64,000 nt of DNA from Phaeovulum vinaykumarii (GCF_900156695.1 NZ_FTOM01000001.1:434001-498000); one strand, 5' to 3'. Counted from the stretch's first letter, positions 31,640-41,065 are shown. Notes: generated from the letters alone by a model not told the origin. Numbers and translations are program-made.

Positions 31640-33697
31640 TTGGCCCATCCTGTCGTCGACTGGTTCACGACCCGGCCCCGCAGGCTCAAGCGCCTGATGC
31701 AGGGGGGCACGGATGCGGCCTTTCTGGTCCTGTCCTTCGTGCTGGCGGCGCTTTTGCGTCTCGAAAGCCCGGCCGTGCTCGATCATCCGGCACTGTGGAC
31801 GACCCTGGCGGTGGTGGTGCCGCTGGCGCTGTCGGTCTTCTATTCGCTGGGGCTCTATCGGTCGCTGGTGCGCTTTGTCGGGCCCGCGGCCTTCAAGGCG
31901 GTGATCGGCGGGATCGGCCTGTCAAGCGCGGTGGCCTTTGCGCTGAACCTGCGCATGGCCGACGGTCTGCCGCCCTCCTCGGCGCTGATCTTCGCGGCGA
32001 CCGCGCTGCCGCTGGTGGGCGGCTGGCGCTTCTGGCTGCGCCAGCTTCTGGGCCTGCGCGCGCGCGATCCGTCGCCACGGGTGCTGATCTACGGGGCGGG
32101 CGTGGCCGGACGGCAGCTGAAATTCCTGCTCGATCAGGGGCGCGAGCTGAGCCCCGTGGGCTTTGTCGACGACAAGACCAGCCTTCAGGGCAACGTGATC
32201 TCGGACACGCGGGTCTATGCGCCCCAGGACATCCCCCACCTGATCCGCAAGCATGGGGTGACGCGCATCCTGCTGGCGATCCCCTCGGCTTCGGCCGAAG
32301 GGCGCGCGCGCGTGCTGGCGCGGCTGTCCACCCTGCCCGTCCAGGTCATGTCGATCCCCGATCTGGGCGATCTGGTCACCGGCCGCGCGCCGCTTGACGA
32401 TTTCCGCGAGGTCGCCTTCGAACATCTTCTGGGCCGCGATCCCGTTCCCGCCGATGATGCGCTGCTGCATGCCGATATCGCCGGCAAGGTGGTTCTGGTC
32501 AGCGGCGCCGGCGGCTCGATCGGGTCGGAATTGTGCCGCCAGGTGATCGCGCAGGCCCCGCGCCTGCTGCTGATGCTCGATCATTCGGAATATGCGCTCT
32601 ACACGATCGACCAGGAGCTTCAGGAACGCGCCCGCCGGCGCAGCGCCGAAACGCGCGTGCCCACCTGCGCGATCCTGGGATCGGTGCGCGACGGCGAGCG
32701 TATCCGCACGATCCTGACCCAGTATCACGTCGACACGATCTATCACGCCGCCGCCTACAAGCATGTGCCCATGGTCGAGCACAACATCGCCGAGGGCGTG
32801 CGCAACAATGTCTTCGGCACGCTGACACTGGCGCGCGCGGCCATCGACGCGGGCGTGTCGGCCTTCACGCTGATCTCGACCGACAAGGCGGTGCGCCCGA
32901 CCAATGTCATGGGCGCCTCGAAGCGGCTGGCCGAGATGATCTGCCAGGCGCTGGGACGCCAGCAGGTGGCCACGCGGTTCTCGATGGTGCGCTTTGGCAA
33001 TGTGCTGGGATCGTCGGGCTCGGTCATCCCCAAGTTCCGCAGCCAGATCGCGGCGGGCGGCCCCGTCACGGTGACCCATCCCGATATCACCCGCTATTTC
33101 ATGACCGAGACCGAGGCCGCGCAGCTGGTCATCCAGGCCGGGGCAATGGCGCGGGGCGGCGATGTCTTCGTGCTGGACATGGGCCAGCCGGTGCGCATCC
33201 TCGACCTGGCCGAGCGGATGATCCGGCTGTCGGGGCGCAAGCCCTGGCACCGCCAGAGCATGGGGGCGCCGCCCTGCAACGGCGACAGCATCGAGGTCGT
33301 CTTCACCGGCCTGCGCCCCGGCGAAAAGCTCTATGAGGAATTGCTGATCGGCACCAATGCCTCGGGAACCGAGCATCCCCGCATCCTGACGGCCACGGAA
33401 ACGACGCTGGGCTGGGCCGAGCTGGGGCCGCTGCTGGCCCAGCTGGCCGACGCCTGCGATGCCGGCGACATCCGGCGGGTGCGCACGCTGCTGATGCAGG
33501 CGCCGACCGCCTATTGCCCCGACAGCGATCTGGTCGATTATCTGTTGCTGCACCCCGAAGACATGCGCGCGGCGGAAGACATGCGCGCCGCGGATCTGGC
33601 GGCCACCGGGCCGCGGCCGCGCACGCCCAGCCTCAAGCTGGTGCAGCAAGATCCCCCCGGCACCCAGGATCCCACTGGCACCCAGGAAGCGATCTGA
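31640..33697 (+). CDS. Membrane-bound nucleotide-sugar epimerase/dehydratase (CapD/WbpM family)
   Basis: Probably a UDP-HexNAc 4,6-dehydratase used for capsule, O-antigen or other surface glycans. The N-terminal 135 residues contain about four membrane segments, then a CoA-binding-like Rossmann unit (IYGAGVAGRQL near 150-160), then the catalytic SDR domain with GAGGSIG at 289-295, TDK at 414-416 and MGASK at 424-428; the Met in place of the usual Tyr is characteristic of WbpM/CapD enzymes. 685 residues is normal. The start is TTG, the only start that gives the full first helix and a GGGGGAGA ribosome site. No other glycan genes are adjacent. Confidence 0.92.
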   Translation: MAHPVVDWFTTRPRRLKRLMQGGTDAAFLVLSFVLAALLRLESPAVLDHPALWTTLAVVVPLALSVFYSLGLYRSLVRFVGPAAFKAVIGGIGLSSAVAFALNLRMADGLPPSSALIFAATALPLVGGWRFWLRQLLGLRARDPSPRVLIYGAGVAGRQLKFLLDQGRELSPVGFVDDKTSLQGNVISDTRVYAPQDIPHLIRKHGVTRILLAIPSASAEGRARVLARLSTLPVQVMSIPDLGDLVTGRAPLDDFREVAFEHLLGRDPVPADDALLHADIAGKVVLVSGAGGSIGSELCRQVIAQAPRLLLMLDHSEYALYTIDQELQERARRRSAETRVPTCAILGSVRDGERIRTILTQYHVDTIYHAAAYKHVPMVEHNIAEGVRNNVFGTLTLARAAIDAGVSAFTLISTDKAVRPTNVMGASKRLAEMICQALGRQQVATRFSMVRFGNVLGSSGSVIPKFRSQIAAGGPVTVTHPDITRYFMTETEAAQLVIQAGAMARGGDVFVLDMGQPVRILDLAERMIRLSGRKPWHRQSMGAPPCNGDSIEVVFTGLRPGEKLYEELLIGTNASGTEHPRILTATETTLGWAELGPLLAQLADACDAGDIRRVRTLLMQAPTAYCPDSDLVDYLLLHPEDMRAAEDMRAADLAATGPRPRTPSLKLVQQDPPGTQDPTGTQEAI

Positions 33698-33751
33698 CGC
33701 CAGCCGATCGGGCCGGCGCAGGCCAGACGGACAGACGCCCCGACCGGGGAT

Positions 33752-34402
33752 TTACGATATCGGGGAAAAGCGGCGCAGGCCCTGTTCGGTGACGATCAGA
33801 TCAAGCGGCAGATCATGCGGGCCAAGCGGAAGGACGCCGGGATGTTCCTGCGCCGCATAGGCCAACCCCACCGCCAACGGCCGCGCGCCCCCATCGGCGC
33901 GCAATTGCGCCAGCGTCCGGTCGTAGAACCCGCCGCCATAGCCCAGCCGATAGCCCGCCGCATCGAAGGCCAGAAGCGGCACGACCAGAAGCGCGGGCCG
34001 GATCTCGGGGGCTTCTGGGGCGGGCTCACGGGTGCCGAAGGCGCCGGGCACCAGCGGATCGTCGGGGTGCCAGCGGCGAAACACCAGCGGACGCGCGGGC
34101 CCCGGCACCACCGGCAGGCAGAGCGGGCCGCCCCAATCGGTCAGCGCCGGCACCGGGTCGGCCTCGGAATGAATGGCCAGATAGCCCGCGACCGGCCCAG
34201 AAGCCGCCCCTGACGCCGCACCGGGGACCGTCGGCGCCAGCGTGCGCAGCGCCGCCAGAAGCTCGGCGCGCAGGGCCCGCGCCGCATGCGGATCGCGCGC
34301 GGCCTCGGCGCGCCGCGCGCGGGCACTGCGGCGGGCCTCGGCCTTGGCGGCGTCGGCCTCGGCGGCCCGCGCAGCGGCGGCGGGAAGATCCGGCGCGCTC
34401 AT
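33752..34402 (-). CDS. 5-formyltetrahydrofolate cyclo-ligase
   Basis: ATP-dependent conversion of 5-formyl-THF to 5,10-methenyl-THF. The 216-residue protein has the family's GYLAIHSEADP, VPLLAFDAAGYRLGYGGGFY and DLPLDLIVTEQG blocks; the phosphate loop is in GYGGGFYDR. The Ala/Arg-rich first 45 residues are less conserved. The start overlaps the mgtE stop by four bases (ATGA), so the pair is translationally coupled. Confidence is high for the family. Confidence 0.93.
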   Translation of the reverse strand: MSAPDLPAAAARAAEADAAKAEARRSARARRAEAARDPHAARALRAELLAALRTLAPTVPGAASGAASGPVAGYLAIHSEADPVPALTDWGGPLCLPVVPGPARPLVFRRWHPDDPLVPGAFGTREPAPEAPEIRPALLVVPLLAFDAAGYRLGYGGGFYDRTLAQLRADGGARPLAVGLAYAAQEHPGVLPLGPHDLPLDLIVTEQGLRRFSPIS

Positions 34403-35784
34403 AGCAGCACCATCCCGGCCAGCCCCAGGAAGGCGAAGAAGCCCACCACATCGGTCACCGTGGTCACGAAGGTGCCCGAGGCCAGCGCCGGGTCCGCGCC
34501 CAGCTTCTCGAGCGCCAGCGGCACCGCAATCCCCGACACCGCCGCCACGAACAGGTTGATGATCATGGCCACCCCGATCACCACCCCCAGCACGGGCTGT
34601 CCGAACCAGGCCCAGGCGACCGCGCCCATGACCAGGGCAAAGCACAGGCCGTTGACCGCGCCCACCACGGCCTCGCGCCGGATCACCCGCCAGACGTTCG
34701 ATTCCGTCAGATTGCGCGTGGCCAGCGCCCGCACCGCCACCGTCAGCGTCTGCGTGCCGGCGTTCCCCCCCATCGAGGCCACGATGGGCATCAGCACCGC
34801 CAGCGCCACGACCTGCGCGATCGTGGCCTCGAACTGCGCGATCACGACCGAGGCCAGGATCGCCGTCAGCAGGTTGACCCCCAGCCAGGGCAGACGCTGG
34901 CGCACGGTTTCCAGCACGCTGTCCGAAATGGCCGAGTCCTCGCTGACACCGGCCAGGCGCAGGATGTCTTCCTCGTGTTCCTCATCCAGGACCGACATGG
35001 CGTCGTCGATGGTGATGACACCGACAAGGCGGTCGTCCTCGTCCACCACCGGCGCCGAGATCAGGTGATACTGGTTGAAGGCATAGGCCACGTCGCCCTC
35101 TTCCTGAAGCACGAAGACGGTGCGGAAGCTGTCCTCGACGATGTCGAGCATCGGCACGTCGCGCCGCGAGGCCAGCACCTTGCCCAGCGTGACATAGCCC
35201 ACCGGATGCATCCGCGGATCGACCAGGATGACGTGATAGAACTGGTCGGGCAGCCAATCGACCGTGCGCAGATAGTCGATGGTCTCGCCCACGGTCCAAT
35301 GCTCGGGCGCGGTCACCACCTCGCGCTGCATCAGACGGCCGGCGGAATATTCGGGATAGGTCAGCGATTGCTCGACCGCGGCCCGGTCGGCATCCTCGAG
35401 CGCCTCGAGGATGGCGCCCTGCTGGGGTTTCTCGAGATCCTCGATCAGGTCGACCACATCGTCCGAATCAAGCTCGCGCACCGCTTCCGCCAGCACCTCG
35501 GCCGGCATCGCGTCGATGACTTCCTCGCGAATCGATTCGTCGACCTCGGTCAGGATCTCGCCGTCGATCTCGCGGCCCCAGAGCGCCAGGAACGCGCGCC
35601 GGTCGGCCGGGTCGATCTGTTCGAGAAGGTCGGCGATATCGGCCGCGTGCAACGGCTCGAGAAGGGCGCTCAGCTGTTCGGTATCCGACGCCTCGACCGC
35701 GTCCAGAATGGCATCGACCAGATCCCCGTCCAGCCGGTAATCCTCGTCGGCACGTTCCTCGATGTCGGCGCGATCATCCAGCAT
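34399..35784 (-). CDS. mgtE: Magnesium transporter MgtE
   Basis: Mg2+ channel of 461 residues. Order: acidic helical N domain (residues about 15-135), two CBS domains (about 140-265) that act as a Mg sensor, a plug helix, and five membrane segments from about 290 to the end with the signature PIVASMGGNAGTQTLTVAVRALA. ATG at 35784 with a reasonable site. No M-box-like leader is recognisable in the 130 bases upstream. Coupled to the downstream formyl-THF ligase gene. Confidence 0.96.
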   Translation of the reverse strand: MLDDRADIEERADEDYRLDGDLVDAILDAVEASDTEQLSALLEPLHAADIADLLEQIDPADRRAFLALWGREIDGEILTEVDESIREEVIDAMPAEVLAEAVRELDSDDVVDLIEDLEKPQQGAILEALEDADRAAVEQSLTYPEYSAGRLMQREVVTAPEHWTVGETIDYLRTVDWLPDQFYHVILVDPRMHPVGYVTLGKVLASRRDVPMLDIVEDSFRTVFVLQEEGDVAYAFNQYHLISAPVVDEDDRLVGVITIDDAMSVLDEEHEEDILRLAGVSEDSAISDSVLETVRQRLPWLGVNLLTAILASVVIAQFEATIAQVVALAVLMPIVASMGGNAGTQTLTVAVRALATRNLTESNVWRVIRREAVVGAVNGLCFALVMGAVAWAWFGQPVLGVVIGVAMIINLFVAAVSGIAVPLALEKLGADPALASGTFVTTVTDVVGFFAFLGLAGMVLL

Positions 35785-35916
35785 GAAGACCCCTTTTCCC
35801 GTATCTTGACCAATCTAGCGCGTCGGCACGCAGGGCAACAGGGGCGATGACCGATTTACGCCGCGCGCGCGCCCGCCTACCATGCAAGCGCGACAGATCG
35901 ACAAAGGGGACAGGCG

Positions 35917-37215
35917 GTGCAAGAGCTTCTGACGGGACAGGTTCTGACCTTCGACGCCGATCCCTTCGTGGCCGGTCCGGCGGCGGCGCGCCACCTCAGC
36001 CACGGCGGGGTGCTGATCGAGAACGGGCGCATCGCTGCGGTCGACGACGCCGACAGCCTGCGCGCGCGCCATCCCCATGCACGCGTGCATGCCTATGGCC
36101 GCGGGCTGATCTCGGCGGGCTTCGTTGATGCGCATGTGCATTATCCCCAGACCGCGATCATTGCCAGCTGGGGCAAGCGGCTGCGCGACTGGCTTGCGAC
36201 CTATACCTTCCCCGAAGAGGCCCGCTTCCACGACCCCGATCATGCCGCGCGCGTCGCCGAGACCTATCTCGATCTTGCGCTGGCGCATGGCACGACCTCG
36301 TTCCTGAGCTATGGCACGATCCATCCCGCCAGCGTCGAGGCGATCTTCACCGCCGCCCAGGCGCGCGGGCTGCGCGCCGCCGCCGGGCGCACCTGCATGG
36401 ACCGCAACGCCCCCGACAACCTGCGCGACACGGCCGAGGCCGCGCATGACGAAAGTGCCGCGCTGATCGCGCGCTGGCACGGGCGCGGGCGGCTGTCCTA
36501 TGCGATCACGCCGCGGTTCGCGCCGACCTCGAGCCCCGCCCAGCTCGAGGCGCTGGGGGCGCTCTGGGCGCAGAACCCCACCTGTCTGATGCAGACCCAC
36601 CTGAGCGAGCAGACCGAGGAAATCGACTGGGTGCTGGGGCTTTACCCGCAGGCGCGCGATTATCTCGACATCTACGAAGGCTTCGGGCTGATCGGGCGCG
36701 GCGCGGTCTTCGGCCATGCGATCCACCTGACCGAGCGCGAACGCGCCCGCCTGCTGGAAACCGGGGCGGCGATCGCGCATTGCCCGACCTCGAACCTGTT
36801 CATCGGCTCGGGGCTGTTCGATCCCGCGCTTTTGCGCACGGGTGCACGGGTGGGTCTTGGCACCGACACCGGGGGCGGGTCGTCCTTTTCGATGCTGCGC
36901 ACGATGGCCACCGCCTATGAGGTGGCGCAATTGCGCGGCACGGCGCTGCATCCGGCGGAATTGTGGTGGCTGGGAACCGGGGCCGCGGCCGATGCCTTGG
37001 GCTGGGGCGGGAAAGTCGGCAATCTGGTGCCCGGCGCCGAGGCCGACCTGATCGTGGTGGACCTGCAATCGACCCCGGCCATCGCGCAACGCGCCGCGCG
37101 GGCAAACGACCTGTGGGAGGCGCTCTTTCCCACCATCATGATGGGCGATGATCGCGCCATTCGCGCAACCTGGGTTGCCGGCCAGCGCATGCACCGGCAC
37201 GCCCCGCCCGGCTGA
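35917..37215 (+). CDS. guaD: Guanine deaminase
   Basis: Zinc amidohydrolase converting guanine to xanthine. The 432-residue protein has the metal motif GFVDAHVHYPQ, the HLSEQTEEI block, FGHAIHLTERER, and GLGTDTGGGSSFSML near residue 312, which together are characteristic of guanine deaminases rather than other ATZ/TRZ hydrolases. The start is GTG at 35917, preceded by AAAGGGGACAG; no upstream ATG fits. It is divergent from mgtE and convergent with the hisN-like gene, with no other purine-catabolic genes adjacent. Confidence 0.93.
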   Translation: MQELLTGQVLTFDADPFVAGPAAARHLSHGGVLIENGRIAAVDDADSLRARHPHARVHAYGRGLISAGFVDAHVHYPQTAIIASWGKRLRDWLATYTFPEEARFHDPDHAARVAETYLDLALAHGTTSFLSYGTIHPASVEAIFTAAQARGLRAAAGRTCMDRNAPDNLRDTAEAAHDESAALIARWHGRGRLSYAITPRFAPTSSPAQLEALGALWAQNPTCLMQTHLSEQTEEIDWVLGLYPQARDYLDIYEGFGLIGRGAVFGHAIHLTERERARLLETGAAIAHCPTSNLFIGSGLFDPALLRTGARVGLGTDTGGGSSFSMLRTMATAYEVAQLRGTALHPAELWWLGTGAAADALGWGGKVGNLVPGAEADLIVVDLQSTPAIAQRAARANDLWEALFPTIMMGDDRAIRATWVAGQRMHRHAPPG

Positions 37216-37253
37216 GACGCGCGGCCGTGACGTGCGGCGGATGACGCGGGAGG

Positions 37254-38102
37254 TCAGGCGTTCAGAAGCGCCAGCGCCTCGGCGTGGATCTCGGGGTTGG
37301 CGGCGGCGATGACCTGCCCGCCCTGATGCGCAGGCCCGCCCTGCCAGTCGGTGACGAGACCGCCCGCGGCCTCGACCACGGCGATGGGGGCGGCCACGTC
37401 ATAGGGCTGAAGCCCCGCCTCGATCACCAGATCGACCTGCCCCGCCGCGACCAGCGCATAGCCATAGCAATCGGTGCCATAGCGCGTCAGCCGCGCGGCC
37501 TGCGACACGCGGCGGAAGGCCGCGCCCTCGGCCGGCGTGCCCACCTCGGGGAAGGTCGACAGGATCAGCGCCTGCGCCAGCGGCCGCGGCGCGCGCGTGC
37601 GCAAGGGGCGCGGCCCCAGCGGGCCGGTCACGCAGGCCTCGCCGAACCCGCCCAGGAACCGCTCGCCGATATAGGGCTGGTCGATCACGCCCAGAAGCGG
37701 GCCGTCGGCGTCACTGAGCCCGATCAGCACCCCCCAGGTCGGCGTCCCCGAGATGAACGACCGCGTGCCGTCGATCGGGTCCAGCACCCAGGTCAGCCCG
37801 CTGTCGCCCGCCTGGGGCCCGTATTCCTCGCCCAGGATCGCATCTTGCGGCCGCGCCCGCGCCAGCACCGCGCGCATGGCGCGTTCGGCGGCGCGGTCGG
37901 CCTCGGTCACCGGGTCGAAATCGGCGGGGCGCTTGTTGTCGGCGAAAAGCCCCTCGGAGCGGAAGAGCGGCAGGATCGCGGCACGGGCGGCCTCGGCCAG
38001 CTCATGCGCAAGCGCGATCAGCGCCGCGCGCTCGGCGGGCGGGATCTGCGCGGCACGCCGCAGGGCGTCGGGGTCGGAGAGGGGCGCGAGGGGGCGTGTC
38101 AT
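37254..38102 (-). CDS. hisN: Histidinol-phosphatase of the inositol-monophosphatase family
   Basis: Mg-dependent phosphatase of 282 residues. Metal ligands are visible as E92/E93 in GEEYG, D108 and D111 in VLDPIDGTRSF, and a late Asp in QPYDVAAPIAVVEAAGG. The TRSFISGTPTWG stretch is typical of HisN histidinol-phosphatases rather than inositol phosphatases. This would supply the step missing from the single-domain HisB here. An inositol or other sugar phosphatase remains possible. An N-terminal extension of about 20 residues precedes the first helix. Confidence 0.85.
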   Translation of the reverse strand: MTRPLAPLSDPDALRRAAQIPPAERAALIALAHELAEAARAAILPLFRSEGLFADNKRPADFDPVTEADRAAERAMRAVLARARPQDAILGEEYGPQAGDSGLTWVLDPIDGTRSFISGTPTWGVLIGLSDADGPLLGVIDQPYIGERFLGGFGEACVTGPLGPRPLRTRAPRPLAQALILSTFPEVGTPAEGAAFRRVSQAARLTRYGTDCYGYALVAAGQVDLVIEAGLQPYDVAAPIAVVEAAGGLVTDWQGGPAHQGGQVIAAANPEIHAEALALLNA

Positions 38103-38217
38103 CCCCTTTCGCTAGCGCCGGCGGGCCTGCCGGTCAAGCGACGCGGCAACCGGCACGGACCAGGCCGTGCCACACGCAGGATGCGGGTCCGGACGTTCTG
38201 TCCGGGGCCGACGCCAC

Positions 38218-38580
38218 TCAGGCGGCGTCGGAAAGAACCTTGGCCAGGTCGAACAGACGCCGACGCTGGGCTTCGGGAATCGCATAATAGGAGCGGATCA
38301 GAAGCAGCGCTTCCTTGTCCGAGAAGATATCGCCCTCGATCTGCTGATCGGCATCATTGCGCGAGTCGAGCCCCTCGAAGAAGAACGACACCGGCACGTC
38401 CATCGCATCGGCGATATCCCAAAGCCGGGAGGCCGAGACGCGGTTCATGCCCGTTTCATACTTCTGGATCTGCTGGAACTTGATGCCGACGTGATCCGCC
38501 AGTTGCTGCTGGGTCATGCCGATCATCCAGCGGCGGTGGCGAATGCGTTTTCCGACATGCACATCTACAGGATGTTTCAT
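38218..38580 (-). CDS. XRE-family transcriptional regulator (SinR-like)
   Basis: DNA-binding protein of 120 residues. Residues 9-65 form the helix-turn-helix domain (IRHRRWMIGMTQQQLADHVG then FQQIQKYETGMNRVSASRL), followed by FFFEGLDS and a C-terminal helical segment DKEALLLIRSYYAIPEAQRR. This is the short, widely conserved alphaproteobacterial form. Targets are unknown. Its upstream region (38581-38932) is unusually AT-rich and has inverted repeats. Its gene is convergent with nothing closely and stands alone. Confidence 0.9.
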   Translation of the reverse strand: MKHPVDVHVGKRIRHRRWMIGMTQQQLADHVGIKFQQIQKYETGMNRVSASRLWDIADAMDVPVSFFFEGLDSRNDADQQIEGDIFSDKEALLLIRSYYAIPEAQRRRLFDLAKVLSDAA

Positions 38581-38932
38581 GATATTACAGTCTCCTCATC
38601 TGCCGGAGGGTCCGACAAAATGCGTCTCTTCCAGTTAACGCCTGAGGGCTGGGAGAAAAGCTGCCGAAAAGGACAGGTCAGGGTTGTATGGCCCTTCTCG
38701 CGCCGCCAAAGGTGCAAACCGTCATGCAGATTACACGAATTCTGGTCATGCGTGGGAGGGTCGATCTGGAATTGCTCCAATCACCCCGTGCGTGTTTCGC
38801 GGTTTGGATTGCATTTTGCAAATTTTGATGCAATTTGCGAAAAATTTTGGAGATTTCGTTCCGGGTTCCAACGCCGTGAAACGCCCGTTATCGTCGCCCG
38901 CATCCCCCCTGAGCGAAGGAATCAAGAATCAC
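38581..38932. promoter_or_regulatory. AT-rich divergent regulatory region with TTTGCAAA-type repeats
   Basis: This 352-base gap between the XRE regulator (minus) and the quinone oxidoreductase (plus) is strikingly AT-rich at 38800-38875. It contains the perfect palindrome TTTGCAAA (38815-38822) and, 19 bases on, the near copy TTTGCGAA (38834-38841), and overlapping inverted repeats GCAAATT/AATTTGC and TTGCA/TGCAA. TTTGCAAA resembles the core bound by RamB/ScfR-type XRE regulators. No coding sequence is apparent. Confidence 0.5.
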
Positions 38933-39919
38933 ATGCAGGCCCTGCGCGTCACCCGGATCGGCACCGCCCCGCAGCTTGCAAGCCTGGACCTGCCCGCGCC
39001 CGAACGCGGCGAGGTGCAGGTCGGCATTGCGGCCTGCGCGCTGAATTTCGCGGATCTGCTGATGATCGAGGGGCGTTATCAGGACACGCCGCCCGTGCCC
39101 TTCACGCTGGGGCTGGAGCTTTCGGGCCATGTCATCGGCTGCGGCGCGGGCGTCGAGGGTCTTTCCCCCGGCCAAAAGGTGGCGGTCTATGGCGGACAGG
39201 GGGGGCTGGCCGAGGCCGGCAACTTTCCCGCGGCCCGCGTGATCGCGCTGCCCGAAGGGCTGGATCTCAAGGCGGCGGCGGCGCTTCAGGTCGCGCATGG
39301 CACGGCGCATCTGGCGCTGGCCTGCCGGGCCGGGCTGCGCCCCGGCGAGACGGTGGTGATCCTGGGCGCGGTCGGGGGCGCGGGTCTGGCCGCGGTCGAG
39401 GTGGCACATCTGCTGGGCGCGCGGGTGATCGCGGTGGCGCGCGGCAGCGACCGGCTGAACCTGGCGCGCGCGGCCGGGGCCGACATGGTGATGGACGCCG
39501 AAACCCCGGACCTGCGCCAGGCGCTCAAGGCGGCCGGGCCCATCGACGTGATCTATGACGCGGTGGGCGGGGCCACGGGCGCGGCGGCCTTCCGGGCGCT
39601 GAGGCCGGGCGGGCGGTTCCTGGTGATCGGCTTTGCCGGGGGGGGCATTCCCGAACTGCCGCTGAACCATGCGCTGGTCAAGAACATCTCGATCCTGGGT
39701 GTGAACTGGGGGGGCTATCTGCGGCTTGATCCGACGCTCTGGGCGCGGTCGCTGGCGGCGGTCTTCGACTGGGCCGCCGAGGGCCGGTTGCGCCCCCATA
39801 TCGGCGCCGAGCTGCCCCTGGCCGAGGCGCCGCGCGCGCTCGAGATGCTGCGCGCGCGCGCCGTGGGGGGCAAGATCCTGGTCCTGCCCGACGCCCCCGC
39901 CGGATCGAGCATCGCCTGA
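38933..39919 (+). CDS. Zinc-free NADPH:quinone oxidoreductase (medium-chain reductase family)
   Basis: Probable NAD(P)H-dependent reductase of 328 residues. N-terminal GroES-like domain (ALNFADLLMIEGRYQ, PFTLGLELSGHV) followed by a Rossmann domain with ILGAVGGAGLAAVEVAHLLG near 140-160 and VIYDAVGGATG. It lacks the zinc-binding cysteines of alcohol dehydrogenases, as quinone reductases do. The ATG at 38933 begins at the family start; GAAGGA lies about 13 bases upstream. A long open frame from 38684 is unlikely to be used. Substrate uncertain. Confidence 0.88.
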   Translation: MQALRVTRIGTAPQLASLDLPAPERGEVQVGIAACALNFADLLMIEGRYQDTPPVPFTLGLELSGHVIGCGAGVEGLSPGQKVAVYGGQGGLAEAGNFPAARVIALPEGLDLKAAAALQVAHGTAHLALACRAGLRPGETVVILGAVGGAGLAAVEVAHLLGARVIAVARGSDRLNLARAAGADMVMDAETPDLRQALKAAGPIDVIYDAVGGATGAAAFRALRPGGRFLVIGFAGGGIPELPLNHALVKNISILGVNWGGYLRLDPTLWARSLAAVFDWAAEGRLRPHIGAELPLAEAPRALEMLRARAVGGKILVLPDAPAGSSIA

Positions 39920-40200
39920 TCCCGCATCGCCCGCGCGCCACTCAGCGGCAAAGCCCGGCCCGCCATGGCGCGCCCTACGTCGCCCCCTGCCTGGCCGCCT
40001 TTCCCGGCCCCGAGGTCAGGCCCCGACACCGCCCCAACACCGGCCCCGACACCGGCGCGTGATCGCGGTGTGACCCCATGTGACCGGGAAACGCTTGAAA
40101 TGCGGCGGGGGCGTTCCGATATTGGCCGCGACGGGTCCATCAGGGCCCCGCAGGGATTGCCCCGCAGGCGCGGGGTCTCGACATGAAACCGGAGGGAGAC

Positions 40201-40920
40201 ATGCCTGAATTCAATACGATGCGCGCCGGACACGCCGGCGTGCGCAGCGCGCAGATCGACGCGGGCCTGCGCGCCCACATGAACAAGGTCTACGGCCTGA
40301 TGTCCGTGGGGATGCTGGTGACCGGCCTCGTGGCCTGGCTCGTCGGCTCGAACCCCGTGCTTCTGGCGCAGATCTTCGGCACGCCGCTGAAATGGGTGGT
40401 GATGTTCGCGCCGCTGATCGTGGTCTTCGCCTTCAGCGCAATGATTCACAAGATGTCGGCCGCGACCGCGCAGATCGTGTTCTTCGGCTATTCGGCGCTG
40501 ATGGGCCTGTCGATCAGCTTCATCTTCGCCGTCTATACCGGCTTCTCGATCACCCAGACCTTCCTGATCACCGCGATCGCCTTCGCCGGCCTGTCGCTGG
40601 TGGGCTACACCACCAAGAAGGATCTGTCGGGGATGGGATCGTTCCTGGTCATGGGCCTGATCGGCCTGATCGTGGCCTCGATCGTCAACATCTTCCTGGG
40701 CTCGCCCGCGGTGCAATTCGCCATCTCGGCGATCGGCGTGCTGATCTTCGCCGGTCTGACCGCCTGGGACACCCAGAACATCAAGAACACCTACCTGGAA
40801 CTGGCCGGGTCGGACGAGGAATTCCTGGGCAAGGCCGCCATCATGGGCGCGCTGCAGCTCTACCTCGACTTCCTGAACCTGTTCATGTTCCTGCTGCAAT
40901 TCCTCGGCAACCGCGAGTGA
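40201..40920 (+). CDS. Bax inhibitor-1 (YccA/BI-1) family membrane protein
   Basis: Seven-transmembrane inner-membrane protein of 239 residues, likely a pH-dependent Ca leak channel or a modulator of FtsH as in YccA. The N-terminus (MPEFNTMRAGHAGVRSAQID) is cytosolic, hydrophobic segments follow from about residue 30, and the C-terminus has the family's AWDTQNIKNTY and LYLDFLNLFMFLLQFLG. The ATG at 40201 was chosen over 40183 because GGAGGGAG lies between them, six bases before 40201. A strong terminator follows. Confidence 0.94.
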   Translation: MPEFNTMRAGHAGVRSAQIDAGLRAHMNKVYGLMSVGMLVTGLVAWLVGSNPVLLAQIFGTPLKWVVMFAPLIVVFAFSAMIHKMSAATAQIVFFGYSALMGLSISFIFAVYTGFSITQTFLITAIAFAGLSLVGYTTKKDLSGMGSFLVMGLIGLIVASIVNIFLGSPAVQFAISAIGVLIFAGLTAWDTQNIKNTYLELAGSDEEFLGKAAIMGALQLYLDFLNLFMFLLQFLGNRE

Positions 40921-40948
40921 TCGCACAGACCTGAGCCACGCCTGTCAC

Positions 40949-40982
40949 GCCCCGCCGGACCCCCGTCCGGCGGGGCTTTTCA
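40949..40982 (+). terminator. Strong Rho-independent terminator of the BI-1 gene
   Basis: Perfect 12-pair stem GCCCCGCCGGAC / GTCCGGCGGGGC with loop CCCC, followed by TTTTC, 29 bases past the stop. Confidence 0.9.
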
Positions 40983-41030
40983 ATGCCTGCTCGCAAGGGA
41001 GCCGAAGGGGGCGCCGCTTCGAACGGGGAT

Positions 41031-41065
41031 CGGAAAAGGGGGGGCATCGAGCCCCCCCTTTTCCG
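41031..41065 (-). terminator. 15-pair hairpin with ATCGA loop, downstream of the MATE gene (palindrome copy 2)
   Basis: CGGAAAAGGGGGGGC and GCCCCCCCTTTTCCG form a perfect 15-pair stem around ATCGA. On the minus strand it follows the MATE stop by five bases, and its distal arm contains TTTTCC, so it should terminate the MATE operon. It also belongs to the family of ATCGA-loop palindromes. Confidence 0.8.

Noticed and set aside
35785-35916. M-box (Mg riboswitch) upstream of mgtE
   Set aside because: Only ~130 bases shared with a divergent gene and no recognisable conserved core.
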